A DNA stretch of 64,000 nucleotides from Clostridia bacterium (GTDB lineage: Bacteria; Bacillota; Clostridia; Christensenellales; Borkfalkiaceae). Numbering within the stretch: position 1 is the first letter of the stretch; each line of letters starts with the position of its first letter. The notes under the pieces were generated by a model that had not been told where the DNA came from, made no database searches, and was given only the letters and a program-made list of their open reading frames with translations. The stretch covers positions 62,001-126,000 of the forward strand of contig JAFTPU010000014.1 in assembly GCA_017463105.1 (NCBI GenBank), in the 5' to 3' direction. Shown piece by piece: positions 59,834 through 64,000 of this stretch. Made by a program: the position numbers and the translations under genes.

Positions 59834-62365
59834 TTAAAAGCCTTGCTCGGTGCGGTTGATAATATCGTCCTGCAACGACCGCGACAGCGTCGTAAACAAC
59901 GCGCTGTAACCCGCCACGCGGACGACGAGCGTCTTGTATTTTTCGGGGTTCTTTTGCGCGTCGAGCAACGTTTCTCGCGTGACGACGTTGAACTGCATGT
60001 GCATGCCCTTCTGATCGAAATACGAGCGGATAAGCGCCACGAATTTACTCAATCCCGCCATGCCCGCCAATGCGGAGGGATGGAATTTCTGATTCAAAAG
60101 CGTGCCGTTCGAAGCAATGCCCTGTTCGAGCTTCGCCACCGAGTTCGCCGTCGCCGTAGGTCCCTTCACGTCCCTGCCCGAAGCGGGACCGATACCGTCC
60201 GCAATCGGCGTAAACGCGAGTCTGCCGTCGGGCGTCGCGCCCGTCTGCGCACCGAGGGGCACGTTCGCGGATACGGGATACAAGCCCGCTTGGAAAATAC
60301 CGCCGCGAGGGTTTTTATACTGCGGCAATTCTTTCGTATAGCTGTTCGCCACGTCGCGGGCGAACATATCCACCTCGTAAATATCGTTGCCGTATTTGGG
60401 ACACGTCTCGTCGATCAGCTTCTTGATCTCGCGATATCTCTTTTTCAGCGCGGGATCGACCGAACCCGCCGTCGTCACTTCGTCGTAAATAGTACGCACC
60501 ACGTCCGCCGTGATCTCGATACCCTGCTTTGCAAGCTGACAGGCAATGTCGTTCGTTACGCGCTCCGCCGCCGCGCCCTGCAAGCCGTAGCCGAAGTTCG
60601 CGTTCAGCGCGTCGCGGTATTCCGCCATCGTCACCTTCTTTTCTTCGAAAACAAGTTGCTTTATCGCAATCAGACCGTCCGTGTTATTAGCGATACCGAA
60701 GCCCTGCGGTCCCGTGAAATTGTAGATCGCGCCGCCCTCCTGCAACGATTTGCCGCGACCGATACAGTCGTCGACCATACACGATTGGAAAGGAAGCGGG
60801 CAACGGGTCGCATGCGCCGCGTCGATCGCGTTGTTCGCGTTCACGAGCAATTTGATAAAATAGCTCTGTTGCGTTTTGTAAGCGTTATAAAATTCCTCGA
60901 ACGTCGTCATTTTCGTGACGTCGCCCGTATCGGGACCGATCTTTACGCCCTTATCGTACCCGTTCGAGAACACCATTTCCATCGGACGGCACATGTTAAA
61001 GAACGCCGCGTCGTGCCAGCCGTCCGTCTTTGCGCCCTTCTGCGGCTCCACGCAACCGATGATACAGTAATCCCGCGCGTCCTCCAACGTGAGTCCCCGC
61101 GCCATAATGGAGGGAATGATGATCTCGTCGTTATAATAGGCGGGCAGACCCGTACCGAGACGCGTGAGCGCCGCCGCCTTGAGCAGGAAGGATTCGGGCG
61201 AACCGTTCCACACGCGCACGGAGATCGAAGGCTGGGGCAGAGGTACGTGCATCGCCGCCTCCAAACACATATAAGAAAGGTCGTTCGTCGCGTCCATGCC
61301 ATGCTCGTTCTGTCCGCCGACGATCAGGTTTTGGAACATACCGTAGCCCGCAAACCCGTCCGCCGAGCCCGCGTCGCGCACCTTGTTGATATCGTTGAGC
61401 TTTACCCAAATACAGTCGATAAGCTCCTGCGCCTGCTCGAGCGTGAGCTTGCCCGCGTCGATATCCTTTTTGTAGTAGGGATACATATACTGATCGAAAC
61501 GCCCGGGCGAAATGGAATGTCCGCTCGACTCGATCTGCAACAGAAGCTGTACGAACCAAAAGGATTGGCACGCCTCTTGGAAATCGGTTGCGGGGAATTC
61601 GGGCACGCGCGCACAGGTCGTCGCGATCTTTTCCAGCTCCGCCTTACGTACGGGGCATTTTTCCTTTTTCGCCATATCCTTGGCGAGCGCCGCATAACGC
61701 CTTGCGTACAGAATGACCGCTTCGCAGCTTTCGATCACGGCGTTTAAAAAGTTGCTTCTTTGTACGTAGTCGCCGTCGCTGATCTCCAGCTTATCCAAAG
61801 CCGTCTGCGCCTCCGCGATGATCCCTCTGTACCCCTTTTCGAGTACCTTTTTATAGTTCACGTTTACGTGACCGATGCCGTTATAAAAATAGTTGCCGGG
61901 CGTGAACATACCGTGTACGGTAAACGCCTCGTACGCCTCGGTGGACATATTCGCTTTCGCCAGATCGCTGCACGTTTTGCCCTTCCAATAGGGATATGCG
62001 GCGCGAAGCTCGGCTTTCGTCTTTTCGCTGATATAGAACGGGTCCGCGGCACGGGTAGCCACCGTTTCGAATTCCGCCTCCAACCATTCGTAGGAATATT
62101 CGGGGAATACCTGACAGCCGCGGGGCGCGATGGTCGCACTGCCGACGATAAGTTCCCCGTCTCGAATCACGATGGGGAGATTTTCAAGGATATGCGCAAA
62201 CGCCGCGCTACGGCGACGAACGATCGGGAGCGATTCCGTCGCTTTATAGCTTTCCGTTACGAGCACGCCGCGCGCCGATTCGATCTCGGGCATTTTTTCG
62301 TAGAGATCGTTCACGAGCTTATCTATTCTCGCGCTTTTTTCAATTACGAATTTGATGTTTTCCAT
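59834..62365 (-). CDS. Glycyl radical diol dehydratase (B12-independent 1,2-propanediol/glycerol dehydratase type)
   Basis: An 843-residue glycyl radical enzyme. The glycyl site is Gly819 in RVAGYSALF and the thiyl-radical site Cys438 in IIGCVEPQ, with Glu440 and Asp452 (GWHD), His166 (GIGHV) and Ser284 (GHSISPGRF). These match the active-site set of the Clostridium butyricum glycerol dehydratase (His164, Ser282, Cys433, Glu435, Asp447). Choline lyase has Thr where this protein has His451, so CutC is unlikely. It should dehydrate 1,2-propanediol to propionaldehyde, or glycerol to 3-hydroxypropionaldehyde, inside a microcompartment. The aldehyde-processing genes are outside the window. Confidence 0.9.
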   Translation of the reverse strand: MENIKFVIEKSARIDKLVNDLYEKMPEIESARGVLVTESYKATESLPIVRRRSAAFAHILENLPIVIRDGELIVGSATIAPRGCQVFPEYSYEWLEAEFETVATRAADPFYISEKTKAELRAAYPYWKGKTCSDLAKANMSTEAYEAFTVHGMFTPGNYFYNGIGHVNVNYKKVLEKGYRGIIAEAQTALDKLEISDGDYVQRSNFLNAVIESCEAVILYARRYAALAKDMAKKEKCPVRKAELEKIATTCARVPEFPATDFQEACQSFWFVQLLLQIESSGHSISPGRFDQYMYPYYKKDIDAGKLTLEQAQELIDCIWVKLNDINKVRDAGSADGFAGYGMFQNLIVGGQNEHGMDATNDLSYMCLEAAMHVPLPQPSISVRVWNGSPESFLLKAAALTRLGTGLPAYYNDEIIIPSIMARGLTLEDARDYCIIGCVEPQKGAKTDGWHDAAFFNMCRPMEMVFSNGYDKGVKIGPDTGDVTKMTTFEEFYNAYKTQQSYFIKLLVNANNAIDAAHATRCPLPFQSCMVDDCIGRGKSLQEGGAIYNFTGPQGFGIANNTDGLIAIKQLVFEEKKVTMAEYRDALNANFGYGLQGAAAERVTNDIACQLAKQGIEITADVVRTIYDEVTTAGSVDPALKKRYREIKKLIDETCPKYGNDIYEVDMFARDVANSYTKELPQYKNPRGGIFQAGLYPVSANVPLGAQTGATPDGRLAFTPIADGIGPASGRDVKGPTATANSVAKLEQGIASNGTLLNQKFHPSALAGMAGLSKFVALIRSYFDQKGMHMQFNVVTRETLLDAQKNPEKYKTLVVRVAGYSALFTTLSRSLQDDIINRTEQGF

Positions 62366-62380
62366 ATTGCGTTACCTTTC

Positions 62381-62491
62381 GCAAGCAAGGCTTGCGCCGA
62401 CCGCTCCGCGGTGGCAAATCAAAGATTTCCTTCTTGGGGCTGACTATGCGAGGGCGCTGCCCTCAACCTCCCGCAAGGAACTGAGTTCCTT
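62381..62491. other. Five consecutive short inverted repeats with 3-base loops
   Basis: The 139-base gap between the PduT-like and dehydratase genes holds perfect stems at 62381-62395 (6 bp), 62401-62411 (4 bp), 62416-62428 (5 bp), 62450-62464 (6 bp) and 62475-62491 (7 bp), each with a trinucleotide loop. No gene is seen. They may shape mRNA stability or processing. Confidence 0.7.
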
Positions 62492-62504
62492 ACCTCTTAA
62501 CTTA

Positions 62505-63050
62505 TTAAAGCTGCTCCCAAAGCTCTGCGTGAGGGGCGGCGATAACAGAATACGACGAAAGCTGACCGCTCGTCTTAGCGTAGTTTGCGCCCGCTTCGAC
62601 CGCCGCCGTCACGTCGCCCACTTCGCCCGTGATCATCACGACGCCCTTGCCGCCCATACCGCGGGATACGCGCAAATCGAAAACTTCCACGCGCGCCGTC
62701 TTTACCGCGATATCCGCCGCCTTGATCGTCGTTGCCGCCGAGAAGGTTTCTATCAAGCCCAACGAGCCTTTCTTTTCGCTCTTTTGCGTACCGAAAAGCG
62801 CCGTGATCACCTGCTCGTCGATCCGACCCATTACGGAGGAATCGATCACGTAATTGCCGAATTTTTCCAGCACGTGGTCAACCGAAGCCGTTACGTTGGA
62901 GATCGAACCCGTCAGAATGATCTCGTATTTACCGGGACACGCGGGATGCGCGGAAACCATTTCCACGCCCGCGCTTTTCAGCGCCGCGTCCGTCGCCTCC
63001 ACACCTTTGGGAATACTCTTTAATTCAATGACACCGATCGATTTAAACAT
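62505..63050 (-). CDS. pduT: Tandem BMC-domain shell protein, PduT type
   Basis: A 181-residue trimeric shell protein with two BMC domains (about 3-85 and 95-180). Cys38 in HPACPGKYE occupies the position of the Fe-S ligand Cys38 of Salmonella PduT, so a [4Fe-4S] cluster in the trimer pore is likely, able to pass electrons across the shell. Its ATG overlaps the stop of the PduS-like gene (TAATG), which supports an electron-transfer pair. Confidence 0.92.
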   Translation of the reverse strand: MFKSIGVIELKSIPKGVEATDAALKSAGVEMVSAHPACPGKYEIILTGSISNVTASVDHVLEKFGNYVIDSSVMGRIDEQVITALFGTQKSEKKGSLGLIETFSAATTIKAADIAVKTARVEVFDLRVSRGMGGKGVVMITGEVGDVTAAVEAGANYAKTSGQLSSYSVIAAPHAELWEQL

Positions 63051-64000
63051 TATGCTCTATCCTTCTCTATGATGATTTTCACGCCTTCTTCCACCGTGAT
63101 TCTGCCCGAAACGGACGCGTATTGCGGGAGCGAAAGCCCCTCCGCGCTCTCGGCGATCTTGTCGCCTTTTTGCACGATATCGCCGTCCTTTACGATCGGT
63201 ACGCTCGGCGCGCCGATATGTTGACGAAGCAATATCTCCACGCGCGGGAAATCGTTTTGCTCGCCGATATATTTCGCAAGCTTATCGAATTTTGCAACGC
63301 CCAGCACGCTCGCCCAACGCTCGGACGGGATCATTCTGTATTCCCGTTCGGGGGCAGGCTCGACGTCCGTTTTACCGACGTAACGGAGCTTGTTTTTCGC
63401 AAGCAACGCCTTATACTCGTTGATGACCGCTTTCGGCGAAATCCCTTGGCAGCAAGCGAGCGATTCGCACACGCCGCACCCGCAACAAAGGGTAGCGGAC
63501 AACACCATCTGCGGCAATGCCGTCACCGCCGATTTCGCCGTACGCACCATTTTGTGCGGCTCGAGCGGATAGCCGAGCAAGGCTCTGGGACACATGTCCG
63601 TACACCTCGTACATTGACAGCACGCCGTTTCCGCGCGGGCGATCGACTTCGCTCCGTCGATAAATTTCGAAACGATCGCTTCGCAATTGTCGGGCAGGAT
63701 CAGAAGTCCCTTGGTCGTTTTGGTGATCACCGCCGTTTCGGGATCGATCGCCTTACCCATCGACGGACCGCCGTCGAGCACGGTATGCTCTGCGGGAACC
63801 GCGATCCCGTTCTTTTCGAACAGCGCCCAAACGGGCGTGCCGATCGGGACCTTTACCACGATAGGCTCGGGCACATTTCCCGCCACCGTCACCCATTTTT
63901 CGACGAGCGGTTCGCCGCGCTTCACCATCTGCGCTACGTTGTACATCGTTTCGACGTTATAGACGATCACGCCCGCGGTGATGGGAAGATTCCCCGGTCT
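63050..64000 (-). CDS. pduS: PduS-like / RnfC-like flavin and iron-sulfur electron carrier, N-terminus cut by window edge
   Basis: About 316 C-terminal residues are visible. They include the SLBB-like region PVWALFEKNG to KGLLILP, two [4Fe-4S] motifs (CQCTRCTDMCPRAL, and CCGCGVCESLACC with a following GISP) and a C-terminal lipoyl-like domain (IVQKGDKIAE and SGRITVEEG). In PduS this protein recycles electrons for cofactors in the compartment lumen together with PduT. Here, with a B12-independent enzyme, NADH recycling or radical-enzyme reduction is more likely. It is coupled to pduT by overlapping stop and start. Confidence 0.9.
   Translation of the reverse strand, partial: RPGNLPITAGVIVYNVETMYNVAQMVKRGEPLVEKWVTVAGNVPEPIVVKVPIGTPVWALFEKNGIAVPAEHTVLDGGPSMGKAIDPETAVITKTTKGLLILPDNCEAIVSKFIDGAKSIARAETACCQCTRCTDMCPRALLGYPLEPHKMVRTAKSAVTALPQMVLSATLCCGCGVCESLACCQGISPKAVINEYKALLAKNKLRYVGKTDVEPAPEREYRMIPSERWASVLGVAKFDKLAKYIGEQNDFPRVEILLRQHIGAPSVPIVKDGDIVQKGDKIAESAEGLSLPQYASVSGRITVEEGVKIIIEKDRA

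Noticed and set aside
59768..61747. 659-codon plus-strand frame inside the glycyl radical enzyme
   Set aside because: It is an antisense shadow: the minus strand has all catalytic residues of the enzyme, while this frame is Arg/His-rich with no motif.
59834..62365. Choline TMA-lyase (CutC) as the identity of the glycyl radical enzyme
   Set aside because: The residue 13 positions after the catalytic Cys is His rather than the CutC Thr, and the GWHD Asp and GIGHV His of diol dehydratases are present.

Overview
The window looks like chromosomal DNA of an anaerobic, Gram-positive-type bacterium of the Clostridia. The evidence is a T-box leader on pheST, the McsA/McsB arginine-kinase pair with ClpC, lipoproteins, a type-3 prolyl-tRNA synthetase, a glycyl-radical microcompartment and near-consensus TTGACA-17-TATAAT promoters. 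An uncultured gut lineage near Christensenellales would fit, but there is no rRNA here to prove it. I saw no phage, transposon, plasmid or CRISPR signal.

Layout. 1-11600: an M24 peptidase (cut by the window edge); a pheS-pheT-truB-ribF-nfo operon behind a tRNA-Phe type T-box; mscL; two small coiled-coil genes; nth; a DUF3343 gene divergent from a cysteine-desulfurase-like gene; and a divergent pair of unknown small genes. 11600-22500: one apparent 11-gene minus-strand operon, read as membrane XRE regulator, mcsA, mcsB, clpC, aroC, aroB, aroA, aroE, aroQ, aroK, SDR. No ctsR is present. 22500-29300: proS, three tandem paralogous membrane proteins, and inorganic pyrophosphatase.

29300-32200 and 46900-55900 hold two hexuronate blocks (uxuA-uxuB, uxaC-yitT-eda-kdgK-ROK kinase, uxaB-uxaA), each flanked by a divergent AraC-type regulator. 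Together they encode conversion of glucuronate and galacturonate to pyruvate and glyceraldehyde-3-phosphate, but no sugar transporter is in the window. Between them lie a tRNA-Ser gene with a peculiar duplicated region, nagB, four lipoprotein genes (one with a thioredoxin domain, one of 1463 residues) and a redox operon. The redox operon encodes a membrane protein with a CD1871A-like CxxC tail, a polyferredoxin and a TlpA-like thioredoxin.

55900-64000: a B12-independent glycyl-radical diol-dehydratase microcompartment locus that continues past the window end: PduS-like, PduT-like, the glycyl-radical enzyme, its activase, an EutS/PduU-like shell protein, and EutP. Next in the same apparent operon are a ParA ATPase and a small lysine-rich protein. 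This is the most interesting arrangement in the window, because it looks like a microcompartment-positioning (McdAB-like) pair carried by a metabolosome operon.
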